Counted from the stretch's first letter, positions 29,148 through 38,029 are shown. The stretch: DNA of 48,711 bases from an uncultured Saprospiraceae bacterium (GCA_938018185.1 CALIIW010000108.1:1-48711), one strand, 5' to 3'. Numbers and translations: made by a program. The notes: generated from the sequence alone by a model not told the origin.

Positions 29148-30035
29148 TTAATCTGCCTTTGGATGGGCTTGTTTATATACTTCTTTTAGTCTTTCTATTG
29201 AGTTATGTGTGTAAATCTGAGTGGCTGCTAAATTAGAATGCCCAAGTAATTCTTTGATGGCATTCAAATCGGCCCCATTATTTGATAAATGTGTCGCAAA
29301 TGAATGCCTTAATATATGTGGGCTTCTGTGTTCGTTTGTCGTAACTTTTGAGAGATACTTGTTTACTAAATTATAAACGAATTTTGGATAGAGTTTCTTG
29401 CCCTTAGCCGTTATAAATAAAAAATCATCATCCATTGATCCAAACTCCTTTTCTCGCAGATCTAGATAATCATTAAGTACTTCAGTCAAATCTTTCCCAA
29501 ATGGGATAATCCTTTCCTTAGATCTTTTACCAAGTACTTTCATTTCTTCTTTCAATAGATCTACATCACTAATTTTGAGATTGATAAGTTCAGCTCTTCT
29601 GAGACCACAATGATATAAAATAGAGAGTATTGCTTTATTCCTGCAGCCTTCAAAATCTAGTGAAAAAGGTATATCATTGAAAAGCCTATCTAGACTTTCT
29701 TCTTTAATGTAGTTAGGAAGGCGTTTCATCTCCTTTGGCGCCTGTACCTTGCGCATTGGGTTAAGCTCTATTTCAGAACGCTGGAGCAAGTATTTGTAGA
29801 AACTATTTAAACAAGATAATTTTCTGTTTATAGATTTTGCACTTATCTTTTGCTGCAGCATATCTACAATCCAAGACCTGATGTGAAAATGGTTCGCAGC
29901 TTTTAAATCCGTTATGCCGCTTTTTGTATCAAGAAATGTATGAAACTGTTCTAAATCTGTTTTGTAAGCTAAAACAGTGTGGGTGGAGAATCTCTTTTGA
30001 AATTCAAGATACTTATAGAAACTTTGCTTCAACAT
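29148..30035 (-). CDS. xerC: Tyrosine recombinase XerC-like
   Basis: This 295-residue protein has the two-domain Xer plan: a SAM-like DNA-binding domain (residues 1-85) and a catalytic domain. Active-site residues are R146 (HCGLRRAEL), a Lys near 170, H240 and R243 (HILRHSFATHL), H266 (LLGHSNLA) and the nucleophile Y275 (QIYTH). Xer recombinases resolve chromosome dimers at dif. The match to core XerC/D length, and its place beside hpf and the tRNA-tuf cluster, argue against a mobile-element integrase. No dif-like site was recognised nearby. XerC and XerD cannot be told apart with certainty from sequence alone. Confidence 0.88.
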   Translation of the reverse strand: MLKQSFYKYLEFQKRFSTHTVLAYKTDLEQFHTFLDTKSGITDLKAANHFHIRSWIVDMLQQKISAKSINRKLSCLNSFYKYLLQRSEIELNPMRKVQAPKEMKRLPNYIKEESLDRLFNDIPFSLDFEGCRNKAILSILYHCGLRRAELINLKISDVDLLKEEMKVLGKRSKERIIPFGKDLTEVLNDYLDLREKEFGSMDDDFLFITAKGKKLYPKFVYNLVNKYLSKVTTNEHRSPHILRHSFATHLSNNGADLNAIKELLGHSNLAATQIYTHNSIERLKEVYKQAHPKAD

Positions 30036-30132
30036 TTACTGTTTATTGGTATAATTTAGGTTTTTTGTGAATCAATTACAAGTCTTTTACGCATAAATAA
30101 GAGCCGATGAAAATAACGGCAAAATCAAAAAG

Positions 30133-30591
30133 ATGGCAAAATCAAAATCGACGATTAGAAAAGATAAGGATTTTTTAAAGAAACCCTATTACGAGGGAGG
30201 TCTGACTGCGATGCGTGAATTTATACGTCGTCAAATGAAATATCCGAAGGATGCTATTGACAAAAAAATTGAAGGTACCGTGCATGTTAATTATGCTGTA
30301 AGCGGCAGTGGCAAAGTCATCAAAACAAAAGTTGTTTCTGGAATTGGGTATGGTTGCAACGAAGAAGCGGAAAGAATCGTCAAACTTCTCAAATTCAAAA
30401 TGGATAAGATCCTTAAAAAGAAGGTGACTTTTAACAAAAAAATTAGAATAAACTTTAAGCTACCTAAGGCTGCTCCTAAGAAAAATCAATCTACTAGAAG
30501 TATTTCTTATACTGTTTCTCAATCAAAGAAGAAGGGTACTGTTGAGAAGAAAAAGCCAAAGCAATCTTATGGGTATACGATTCAGTTTTAG
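30133..30591 (+). CDS. TonB C-terminal-like protein without membrane anchor
   Basis: This 152-residue basic protein contains a TonB C-terminal-type fold at residues about 23-110: GGLTAMREFIRRQMKYPKDA, then EGTVHVNYAVSGSGKV and the closing KVTFNKKIRINFKL strand. True TonB proteins have an N-terminal membrane helix and a Pro-rich linker; here the N-terminus is MAKSKSTIRKDKDF, with no signal peptide or membrane segment. The last 40 residues are Lys/Ser-rich. No in-frame upstream start restores an anchor. It may be an isolated or cytoplasmic relative. It is divergent from xerC and followed by a hairpin. Confidence 0.7.
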   Translation: MAKSKSTIRKDKDFLKKPYYEGGLTAMREFIRRQMKYPKDAIDKKIEGTVHVNYAVSGSGKVIKTKVVSGIGYGCNEEAERIVKLLKFKMDKILKKKVTFNKKIRINFKLPKAAPKKNQSTRSISYTVSQSKKKGTVEKKKPKQSYGYTIQF

Positions 30592-30739
30592 GAACAACCT
30601 TATGTCTGATTGGAAACAAGAAGAATAAAGTTGATTTGGGACAGTCGAAATTAGAATCTATGACGTGCATCAGGGTATGCTCAGAAGCCACGGATTTTAG
30701 AGCATTTCCAAAGATCAAGTTTGTTTCAGAACATTTTTT

Positions 30740-30771
30740 AAAAAAAAACCTTCTCTTAAAAAAAGAGAAGG
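30740..30771 (-). terminator. Strong - strand terminator with no - strand gene in front of it
   Basis: The stem CCTTCTCTT / AAGAGAAGG with a 5-base loop is followed on the - strand by a run of nine T (30740-30748). In the + direction a smaller AAGGC-TTA-GCCTT hairpin and TTTTC follow, which may serve the TonB-like gene. Confidence 0.8.
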
Positions 30772-30947
30772 CCTAAGGCTTAGCCTTTTCATACTAACCC
30801 AATTTTGAAATCGCAATTTCTTATTATTACCCACGAATGGGTACGCAATCCTTGAAGGATCTATCTTATTCTTTTATGAAATGTTCTGGAATAACCGAAT
30901 GGTTATCTATGTAACGCATTAGAGCTTTTAGATGCTGCCATAAAAAA
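30740..30947 (-). ncRNA. Candidate structured small RNA
   Basis: Between two - strand terminators lie about 175 bases without an ORF. They contain three perfect short hairpins: 30828-30843 (TACCCA arms, UUCG loop on the - strand), 30848-30860 (ATCCT arms) and 30891-30906 (ATAACC arms). A TTTCATA / TATGAAA pair (30787-30793 with 30875-30881) can enclose the first two. This is what an independent small RNA would look like. No TAnnTTTG promoter was found on the - strand, and no match to tmRNA, RNase P or SRP RNA consensus was recognised. The strand is inferred from the terminators. Confidence 0.35.
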
Positions 30948-30977
30948 AGCCACACAGAATTGCTCCTGTGTGGCTTT
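30946..30977 (-). terminator. Terminator of the susC-susD operon
   Basis: A 12-bp stem, AAAGCCACACAG / CTGTGTGGCTTT, with an 8-base loop is followed on the - strand by a run of T (TTTTTTTATGG). It lies 18 bases after the stop of the last gene of the operon. Confidence 0.88.
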
Positions 30978-30994
30978 GTAGAATAATTATAAGT

Positions 30995-31798
30995 TTAATT
31001 TGTCAAAGGAGGCCAATCTGTTCCATCACCCCTAGTTAAGGTAGTAACTCCAAATTCACCATAAGTATTTGACCAAGATAAGGTTAGGTCAGCACCGTTC
31101 ACTTCAACATTAGTATATGACCAAGTATCATCATAATTGTCAAGTCCTAGTATAGATAATTTATTACAAAGATCGCTTAATTGTAAAGTACCCCATCCTG
31201 CTGCTGGACCACCATAGCAATTTTGATAAGTACCAAAAGCCCAATCATCGAAAGTATAGACACCTGCAGCAACCTCTGTAATGGTAGCTGTTCCAGTTTC
31301 TGGACCTGCCTCACAAAAATGATCAACTGTTGAGAATGCATATTCGCCAGCTAGCGTAGAAAGACAGGAAGCCTTAATATTTATAGTTCTTCTTGCTGTT
31401 CCTGTTATAGCAGTGAAGTTAAAATTGTCCCCAACTTCAATACCATTAATGTCAATACCTAGAGCCGTACAAGCTTCCGCTAAAGACGCAGTAAAATTGC
31501 CAGGATTTGCACTAGACCCAATAGAAACAGGTCCATGCGATCCTAGAGCCCCGCTGTAGTCAATCATGTAATCTGAGTTGCTAATTGCATCTCCCCCTTG
31601 ACCAACATCGAAACCAACAAAAGTGTTGTTTAGATCTCCTAAATCATAAAATCCAGGTTCAACATTTTGAAAGAAGAGCACAGTGCCACCTTCTGTAAAA
31701 AAGTCATCATCTTCAATATCTGAACATGATATCGTAAAAACCATAATTCCTAAAAAAGGAATAATCAGTTTTAAGCTATTTAAAATATTTTTCTTCAT
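30995..31798 (-). CDS. Surface lipoprotein of the SusCD operon
   Basis: This 267-residue protein has a lipoprotein signal: basic start, hydrophobic residues 8-22 and the lipobox TISC, with the Cys at 25, followed by an acidic DIEDDD stretch typical of the lipoprotein export signal of Bacteroidota surface lipoproteins. The mature part is beta-rich, with CSTLAGEYAF near residue 145 and a C-terminal WSYTNVEVNGADLTLSW segment. It is the last gene after susC, susD and a 230-residue protein; its ATG shares one base with the stop before it. By position it may be an extra ligand-binding lipoprotein, like SusE/SusF. I do not recognise its family. Confidence 0.72.
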   Translation of the reverse strand: MKKNILNSLKLIIPFLGIMVFTISCSDIEDDDFFTEGGTVLFFQNVEPGFYDLGDLNNTFVGFDVGQGGDAISNSDYMIDYSGALGSHGPVSIGSSANPGNFTASLAEACTALGIDINGIEVGDNFNFTAITGTARRTINIKASCLSTLAGEYAFSTVDHFCEAGPETGTATITEVAAGVYTFDDWAFGTYQNCYGGPAAGWGTLQLSDLCNKLSILGLDNYDDTWSYTNVEVNGADLTLSWSNTYGEFGVTTLTRGDGTDWPPLTN

Positions 31799-32490
31799 TA
31801 TTTTTTATTTAAAAAATTAAGGATTTTTATCAAATCTGATTCTTTTTTAAGATTCGATTTGTTTGCTTTAAAATAGGATCTTAGTTTCTTGTCTTTTGAA
31901 ATAAAATATTCTTTTAATTTTTTCTTATTTGTAGGAATTTCTTCCAATAAGCCATTAATAAAAAGATAATATTTTTCTTTCAAAACCACCTTATCATTAT
32001 AATTACCTGCATCTAATATCGGGTTATAATTTGATTTCAGATAAGAAGTCTCGTATCTTAAGTACAAGGAGATTTGATCTTTAACTAAGAGTTCTAGAAA
32101 TTCTAAACCTGGATTAGATAAATTAAATTTTTCGAAAAATCTATTCCCTTGGTCCGATTTCAAAATAAAAGCTTTGATATAAGTTGGAGGAATAGCCAAG
32201 ACATCCATACCTTCTTTAAGAAAGAGTTTTTTTGCCAATGGATCATACTTTATCAGGTATTTGTCGATCACCAAATCATTATTGGTGATTACATCAGCCT
32301 GAGTCCAATCTTCAGTTATCTGCGTATTATATTCAATCTCTTTTGTTCTCAAATCAAAAGTTTCCACATTTGCAGCGATGTACAAATCTTCAATGTCAAG
32401 TGTAAATAACCCGCCTGCATCTTGAGCATTAATTTGCAAAAGAAAGCCAACAAAAATTATTAAACAAAAATATTTTTTACACTTAATCAT
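31798..32490 (-). CDS. Hypothetical periplasmic protein of the SusCD operon
   Basis: I start at the ATG at 32490; a GTG nine codons upstream would overlap susD. The 230-residue protein has a signal peptide (hydrophobic residues 8-20, ending QINAQ). The rest is mixed: a beta part rich in Asp and Thr (LFTLDIEDLYIAANVETFDL), then Lys-rich helices to the end. It contains no Cys beyond the signal region and no motif that I recognise. It starts 11 bases after susD, and its stop overlaps the next start by one base, so it is surely co-transcribed. A role in handling the SusCD substrate is possible but inferred only from position. Confidence 0.65.
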   Translation of the reverse strand: MIKCKKYFCLIIFVGFLLQINAQDAGGLFTLDIEDLYIAANVETFDLRTKEIEYNTQITEDWTQADVITNNDLVIDKYLIKYDPLAKKLFLKEGMDVLAIPPTYIKAFILKSDQGNRFFEKFNLSNPGLEFLELLVKDQISLYLRYETSYLKSNYNPILDAGNYNDKVVLKEKYYLFINGLLEEIPTNKKKLKEYFISKDKKLRSYFKANKSNLKKESDLIKILNFLNKK

Positions 32491-32501
32491 CCTCTTAAAT
32501 T

Positions 32502-33866
32502 TTATTGGAACACCCACAATTTAGCGTCCAACAATGCACCACCTTGAGAAGCCTTCGCAGCTTCTACATTAGCACTATTTGTTGAAGATTCAGAACTAGG
32601 GTACAACCATCTTTGAGGGATGGCACCAGAAGGATTAGATCCATTTGAACCTCCAGTTTTTGGAGTCAAAGCAGGAAACCCAGTTCTTCTCCAGTTAGAC
32701 CAAGTCTCATGGAAGTTATATCCAAAATAAGCTTTATAAGCTTCAGACAATATTGCGTTAGTTTGATCACTAGTAGTTAAACCAGCAATATCTGCGGTAG
32801 CAGCAACTGAAGCAGAATCAGGCATAACACCTAAAGTTTCATAATTGGAATAAATAGCACTTGCCAAAGAGCTTGAAGGATCAGATCCAGCTTGGGCTTC
32901 ACATTCCGCCTTTATGAACATTAATTCTGTAAAACCAATCAAAGGTACAGTTGCGTCATTTTTCGTCCAGAAACCATCGATTGAACTTCCGTCCATGATA
33001 ACTGCCCCTCTAGGATCAGATTCCATTAAAGCAACAAAGCTCTCATCAATTCCCAAAGTACCACCTCTTTCAGAAGAAAAAGCTGCTAAAGACCAGTTTC
33101 CAGAATCTGTATCATCAAAAGTTAAATTTGATTGCTCCGCAGCATTTGCATAAGACATTCCAACAGAAGTTGCAGCTTTTGCAAAATTTGCAGGATCCTT
33201 TTTAGATAAGTGCAAATAAAATCTTGCTTTCAGACCATGAGCGGTTTTGATCCATAGATCAGGTTGCCCTGCTCCATCTGAATTTTCATATATCAAATCA
33301 CCACCTATATAGTCAGCAATACCATCTGTCTGTCCTAAGTGAGCAATTGCCTCATCTAATAATTTAAAGACTTCAGCATATAATGATTCTTGAGAATCAT
33401 AAGATGGTTGAATGTTGTCATTCCCTTGAAATGCTTGTGTCCAGGGCATGTCTCCAAAATAAGCGGTACCTAATCCTAACTGCTGAGCCATTATAATTTT
33501 AGCAACTCCTGAATAATAATTTCTATCTTCCTCAGCTGCTTTTTCAACCATGATTTTACATGATTTTAAAACACCAATATAAAGACCTGTTCTCCAGTAA
33601 TTATCAAAAGTATTTTCACCAAGAACATAAGTAGTATACTGTAATTGTTGTGCATCAATTCCTTCAAATTGTTGCATAACGATACCAGCCACTCTTGCTT
33701 GATTTCCACCTTCGTTATATGCAGCAGAAGCTATAGCTTCCGGCAAAATAAGGTTTAAACCAACATCAGTAGGTCTGGTAGGATCCGTGTTATATTCCTC
33801 CAAAGAAAGCTCACAATTGAAACATAAAAATGGAATAAGGAATATGAATATATATTTAAATTTCAT
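32502..33866 (-). CDS. SusD/RagB-family nutrient-binding outer membrane lipoprotein
   Basis: This 454-residue protein has a lipoprotein signal (residues 2-17, lipobox CFNC with the Cys at 18) and then the LSLEEYNTDPTRPTDV opening characteristic of the SusD-like subgroup that begins with an N-T-D/N-P motif. Helical TPR-like segments follow (YIGVLKSCKIMVEKAAEED, DLWIKTAHGLKARFYLHLSKKD). The end, with WRRTGFPALTP and a IPQRWLYPSSE segment, is a hallmark of this family. SusD lids the SusC channel at the cell surface and captures ligand. It starts 17 bases after susC. The substrate is unknown: no glycoside hydrolase, peptidase or other enzyme is beside it. Confidence 0.93.
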   Translation of the reverse strand: MKFKYIFIFLIPFLCFNCELSLEEYNTDPTRPTDVGLNLILPEAIASAAYNEGGNQARVAGIVMQQFEGIDAQQLQYTTYVLGENTFDNYWRTGLYIGVLKSCKIMVEKAAEEDRNYYSGVAKIIMAQQLGLGTAYFGDMPWTQAFQGNDNIQPSYDSQESLYAEVFKLLDEAIAHLGQTDGIADYIGGDLIYENSDGAGQPDLWIKTAHGLKARFYLHLSKKDPANFAKAATSVGMSYANAAEQSNLTFDDTDSGNWSLAAFSSERGGTLGIDESFVALMESDPRGAVIMDGSSIDGFWTKNDATVPLIGFTELMFIKAECEAQAGSDPSSSLASAIYSNYETLGVMPDSASVAATADIAGLTTSDQTNAILSEAYKAYFGYNFHETWSNWRRTGFPALTPKTGGSNGSNPSGAIPQRWLYPSSESSTNSANVEAAKASQGGALLDAKLWVFQ

Positions 33867-33883
33867 TTTTTAATTAGTTTGGT

Positions 33884-36800
33884 TTAAAATGTAAATTTCA
33901 CACTAGCTACATAAGATTTTGTGTTTGGCATATTGAAATAATCCAAACCAAATCCATTAGAGTCACCAGTCAAGTTCGTTTCTGGATCAACACCTGGGTA
34001 CTTCGTACTTAACCAAAGATTTCTTCCAGTCAAAGTAATACCAATTCCTTCAAATGGTGAATTTTCCATTTTACTCTTAGGGATGTCAAAGCCTAAAGAA
34101 AGCTCTCTTAATCTAATCCAAGAAGCATCATAGATATTCATTTCACCAATTCCTCCAAAACCGTATTTCACTCTGTAATATTCTCCAAAACCTACAGATT
34201 CATCTGCATCCCCTAAAGCAACAGGTAAGCTATTTGTTTCATAAACTGGGTTTTCAGTAGAACCAGTATTCACTACTCCTTCAAAGACAACAACATCTCC
34301 TCTTTCATCAGCTGAAAGCTGAGAAGTTCCGAAGTAATTCATGATACCACAGGTACCACACCATACTTGACCACCTTCTCTGACATCAAATAAAACACCA
34401 AGGCTTATACCTTTGAACGAAAGTGTATTTCTAAGCCCTAAAGTCCAATCTGGATTCGGATCTCCTAAAACTTTTTCAGTAGGATCTGTTAATGGCCATC
34501 CATCAGAACCAACTATTACATCTCCACCTTCAGTTCTTTGCCAACCGGTTCCAAAAATCACACCGTATGGTTGACCAGCTACAACTTCAGAAGAAGTTGA
34601 TGTAAAACCAGAAAGTCCGATAGATTCGATACCTTCAGCCAAAGCCACAACATTGTTTTCTATTTTAGTAAAGTTTGCAGCAATATTCCATTCGAAATTA
34701 TTATTTCTTACTGGAGAAAAATCAGCTGTTATCTCCCAACCTTTGTTTTCAATTTCTGCAGCATTTTGCGTAATGTTTCCATAACCTGTTGCTCCTGAAA
34801 GTTGTACATCAATGATTACATCTCTTGATTGCGCATTGAAATAAGTCACATCCAAGCCAATTCTTCCTTTCCATAATTTGAATTCACCACCAACTTCGAA
34901 AGTAGTAGTTGTCTCAGGAGTTAAAGAGTTATTTCCTAACAAACCAGATCTTTCAAAAGAATTTACACCAAAAGCAGGGAAAGATAAATCTTCAATAAAT
35001 CCATCTCCTCCTGAAGCTGCAGGATTGTAGTAACTGATGGTTCTATAATTTAAGGCATCGTTTCCTACTGATCCATAGGATGCTCTCAACTTACCATATG
35101 AAAGGAAATCATTTTTTGTAAATCCTGCTAATTCCGTAAAGGCAAAACCTAAACTAACTGAATAAGATTGGTAAGTATTATTGTCTGCTGGTAATGTAGA
35201 AGACCAATCATTTCTAAAAGTAAGATTAGCGAATAAGAAATCACTAAATCCTAAATCTGCTGTTAAATAAGCACCATGAATTCTTTTTCTGAAGATACCT
35301 TCTCCAGCTTGAACATCCGTAGCATTTGAGATATTGAAGAATCCAGGAATTGCGAAAGTAGTTCCATTAGCCCATTTGTTTGTCAATTGATGTTGCCAAA
35401 CATTATGTCCTAGGATCGCTCCAAAACTAAAATTGTCAAATTGCTTATTAAAGTTTAAGAAGATATCAGAGTTGATATCTTTGTTATTGTATGTCTCTTG
35501 GTACAATTGTCCCGTAAGACCTCTATTCAATTCAACATCTATAGCAGCTTTTCTTTCATCTGTGTATTGATCTAAACCAAGTTTGTAATTAACTGATAAA
35601 TTACTTGTTAATTCATAACCAAGCTTAGCAGATCCAATAATTCTATTTACATTATCTGTAGAAGGGTTTCTATTGACAGTCCAATAAGGATTGTCATAAA
35701 TTCCGTGTCTATAAGATCTTTGAGTTCCATCAGAAAACAAATAAGTATCTGGATCATCGGCAGCCGCTTGGCCTTCTAAACCATTACCAATATCAAATGT
35801 TGGGGTATTTCTTAACATCCCTAACATGACACCAGATAGGTTCGATCCTCTTTGTATTCTAGTTCCACCAGAGTTGATATAATTTGCTGACATTCCAGCA
35901 GTTAATTTTTCTGTAACATTAATATTTGTATTCACTCTAAACGAGGTTCTATCAAATGTTGCATTTGGAACGACTCCTTCAGAAGTAAGACGACCAGCAG
36001 AAATATAGTAATTTCCTAATTTTGAACCTCCAGAAACTGAAGCATTCAAATCAGCTGTCTGACCAGTTTTGAAAAAAGTGTACGGATCGTAGACGTTTGC
36101 AGCTTGTCCATTACCTGTACCTTTTGCAACTAATCTTCCATTTTTATCAAATGGATAATCAGTTGCACCATCATACTCTAGCTCAGAAATTTTAGGTCCC
36201 CAAGAGAAACCATCACGTGTATCTGGGCCTCGATATACGCCTGTTCTTCCTTGTGCATAAGTGGATTGTCTAGCAGGTAACTGAGATACCTGATCGAAAG
36301 ACATAGATGCTCCAATTGAAACTTGAGGCTTTCCTTCTTTACCTTTTTTTGTTGTAATAACAATTGCTCCGTTTGCAGCTCTTACACCATAAAGTGCTGT
36401 TGCAGCAGCCCCCTTAAGTACCGTCATTGAAGCGATATCGTTAGAGTTGATATCAACCACACGGTTAGAAAAATCGACACCATCAGTGCCATCTCCGTTT
36501 CCATAATCGGAAGCATTTGAACTATTGTCAATTGGTACCCCATCAATAACAAACAATGGAGAGTTATTTCCATTAATAGAGGAGGAACCTCTAATCCGAA
36601 TGTTAGAGGAAGCACCTGGTGATCCAGATGAACTTGTAACAGTAACACCTGCAACCTTCGAACTCAAAGCATTTACCAAGTTTACTTCTTTTGCCCCTGT
36701 TATCTCGTCGGCATCAACATTCTGTACAGCATAACCTAGTCGAGCTCTATTTGCTTCAAGACCAGTTGCTGTTACAACAATTTCAGAAAGTTCAACACCT

Positions 36801-37084
36801 TCTGAAAGTACAATATCCATTACATTAGAAGCACCTAGGGCAATTTCTTGTGTAACAAATCCTGTATAACTGTAAATTAATGTGTTTACATCATCTGGAA
36901 CGTTCAAAGAATATGTTCCATCAATGTCTGTGACTGTACCTACTGAGGTACCTTTAGCGATAATACTTGCACCTATTAAAGGTTCTCCAGTATTATCAGT
37001 GAGCGTTCCGGATACTGTTCTTTGCGCAAAAGATAGACTTATTGCAAAGATAAGCATGAACAACACTAGCGAGAGTTTTTTCAT
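33884..37084 (-). CDS. SusC/RagA-family TonB-dependent transporter
   Basis: This 1066-residue outer membrane receptor has a signal peptide (residues 1-20, SFAQ). A carboxypeptidase-regulatory-like domain (VSGTLTDNTGEPLIGASI through about residue 95) follows, then a short TonB-box region (LSEIVVTATG), the plug (VNALSSKVAGV, IRIRGSSSINGNNSPLFVIDGVPID) and a 22-strand barrel that ends YVASVKFTF with a terminal Phe. It imports large nutrients together with SusD, driven by TonB. Length is typical. No ECF sigma/anti-sigma pair or hybrid two-component regulator lies beside it, so its regulation is not evident from this window. Confidence 0.96.
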   Translation of the reverse strand: MKKLSLVLFMLIFAISLSFAQRTVSGTLTDNTGEPLIGASIIAKGTSVGTVTDIDGTYSLNVPDDVNTLIYSYTGFVTQEIALGASNVMDIVLSEGVELSEIVVTATGLEANRARLGYAVQNVDADEITGAKEVNLVNALSSKVAGVTVTSSSGSPGASSNIRIRGSSSINGNNSPLFVIDGVPIDNSSNASDYGNGDGTDGVDFSNRVVDINSNDIASMTVLKGAAATALYGVRAANGAIVITTKKGKEGKPQVSIGASMSFDQVSQLPARQSTYAQGRTGVYRGPDTRDGFSWGPKISELEYDGATDYPFDKNGRLVAKGTGNGQAANVYDPYTFFKTGQTADLNASVSGGSKLGNYYISAGRLTSEGVVPNATFDRTSFRVNTNINVTEKLTAGMSANYINSGGTRIQRGSNLSGVMLGMLRNTPTFDIGNGLEGQAAADDPDTYLFSDGTQRSYRHGIYDNPYWTVNRNPSTDNVNRIIGSAKLGYELTSNLSVNYKLGLDQYTDERKAAIDVELNRGLTGQLYQETYNNKDINSDIFLNFNKQFDNFSFGAILGHNVWQHQLTNKWANGTTFAIPGFFNISNATDVQAGEGIFRKRIHGAYLTADLGFSDFLFANLTFRNDWSSTLPADNNTYQSYSVSLGFAFTELAGFTKNDFLSYGKLRASYGSVGNDALNYRTISYYNPAASGGDGFIEDLSFPAFGVNSFERSGLLGNNSLTPETTTTFEVGGEFKLWKGRIGLDVTYFNAQSRDVIIDVQLSGATGYGNITQNAAEIENKGWEITADFSPVRNNNFEWNIAANFTKIENNVVALAEGIESIGLSGFTSTSSEVVAGQPYGVIFGTGWQRTEGGDVIVGSDGWPLTDPTEKVLGDPNPDWTLGLRNTLSFKGISLGVLFDVREGGQVWCGTCGIMNYFGTSQLSADERGDVVVFEGVVNTGSTENPVYETNSLPVALGDADESVGFGEYYRVKYGFGGIGEMNIYDASWIRLRELSLGFDIPKSKMENSPFEGIGITLTGRNLWLSTKYPGVDPETNLTGDSNGFGLDYFNMPNTKSYVASVKFTF

Positions 37085-37123
37085 ATTAATCCAATTTTGA
37101 TTAGTAAATAATTCTTAACTAGC

Positions 37124-37131
37124 CAAAAATA
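37124..37131 (-). promoter_or_regulatory. -7 box for the susCD operon
   Basis: On the - strand this reads TATTTTTG, matching TAnnTTTG, 39 bases before the susC start. A TTTG lies 26 bases further upstream, longer than the usual spacing of about 20. The 37085-37206 gap shows nothing else. Confidence 0.45.
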
Positions 37132-37206
37132 GAGAAACCTTTAATATATACTTAACTCAAAGGCAATTTTCTTTACATATAATTAACTTTTGGTGGTAAA
37201 ACCCCG

Positions 37207-37926
37207 CTATTTCCTTGAAATTTCCTTCAAATAAAGTTGTATGGTAGTATACAATCCATAATATAAGGCATCCGAAATGATGGCATGACCTATAGAAACT
37301 TCTAAAAGTTGAGGTATTTTATCTTTAAAATAATGAAGGTTGTCCAAATTTAGGTCATGACCTGCATTGATTCCAAGGTTTAAATCAACCGCTAGTTCTG
37401 AAGATTCTATAAATGGTTGAATTGCTGCTTCCTTATCTTTATGATAGTTTTTAGCATAATCGCCTGTATAAAACTCTATTCTATCTGCGCCTGTTTCTTT
37501 AGCTGCTTCTATTAATTTAGGAATAGGGTCAATAAATAAGGACACCCTCATGCCATTTGAGTGTAATCGCTGTATCAAATCAGTAAGCTTGCTCTTTTCC
37601 TTTATGGTATCCCATCCTGAATCAGAGGTTAATACATCAGGTGAATCAGGAACCAATGTTACTTGTTCAGGTAATACGGACTCTACTAGATTTAAGAAAT
37701 TTACAGAAGGGTTGCCCTCAATATTGTATTCAGTGGTTACAACCTCCTTTAGAAGTGGGACATCCGCATATCTAATGTGTCTTTCATCCGGACGAGGATG
37801 AACTGTAATCCCTTGAGCGCCAAACTTTTCACAATCTTTTGCTACTTGAATAAGATTTGGCAAATTCCCACCACGAGAATTTCTTAAGGTGGCTATTTTA
37901 TTAATATTAACACTCAATCGAGTCAT
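37207..37926 (-). CDS. pdxJ: Pyridoxine 5'-phosphate synthase
   Basis: This 239-residue TIM-barrel enzyme joins 1-deoxyxylulose 5-phosphate with 3-amino-2-oxopropyl phosphate to make pyridoxine 5'-phosphate (vitamin B6). The N-terminus [20 protein letters not shown] carries the family's N-x-ATLR motif; [13 protein letters not shown] follows (usual HLREDRRHI), then [36 protein letters not shown] and the phosphate-binding [11 protein letters not shown]. Length and block order are normal. It is divergent from the CPBP-cdsA-psd genes, and its likely promoter overlaps theirs. It ends 122 bases before susC on the same strand. Confidence 0.96.
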   Translation of the reverse strand: MTRLSVNINKIATLRNSRGGNLPNLIQVAKDCEKFGAQGITVHPRPDERHIRYADVPLLKEVVTTEYNIEGNPSVNFLNLVESVLPEQVTLVPDSPDVLTSDSGWDTIKEKSKLTDLIQRLHSNGMRVSLFIDPIPKLIEAAKETGADRIEFYTGDYAKNYHKDKEAAIQPFIESSELAVDLNLGINAGHDLNLDNLHYFKDKIPQLLEVSIGHAIISDALYYGLYTTIQLYLKEISRK

Positions 37927-38000
37927 AAATCATTAAAATTAGAAGTCTTTAAATAAATCGGACACAAGTTTTCAAAATAGCATAGCCCGTGAAAAATTGC

Positions 38001-38019
38001 TACTTTTGCCACAAAAGTA
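38001..38019. promoter_or_regulatory. Palindrome holding two opposed -7 boxes
   Basis: TACTTTTG (38001-38008) and its reverse complement CAAAAGTA (38012-38019) are separated by CCA. Each is a full TAnnTTTG match in its own direction: one faces the CPBP gene (ATG at 38030), the other faces pdxJ (ATG at 37926). No TTTG -33 box is clear on either side. The same palindrome could instead be an operator. Confidence 0.5.
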
Positions 38020-38029
38020 AGATCATTAA

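Noticed and set aside
29148-30035. Tyrosine recombinase as the integrase of a mobile element next to tRNA genes.
   Set aside because: Its length, domain plan and placement beside hpf fit chromosomal XerC; no other phage or integrative-element genes and no att repeats at the tRNAs were seen.
30740-30947. tmRNA, RNase P RNA or SRP RNA as identity of the gene-free hairpin region.
   Set aside because: None of the conserved motifs of these RNAs (such as the GAGGAAAGTC core of RNase P or the tRNA-like ends of tmRNA) was found.
38001-38019. Riboswitch ahead of pdxJ or the CPBP gene.
   Set aside because: The leaders are short (under 100 bases) and show only the promoter-like palindrome, no aptamer-like fold.
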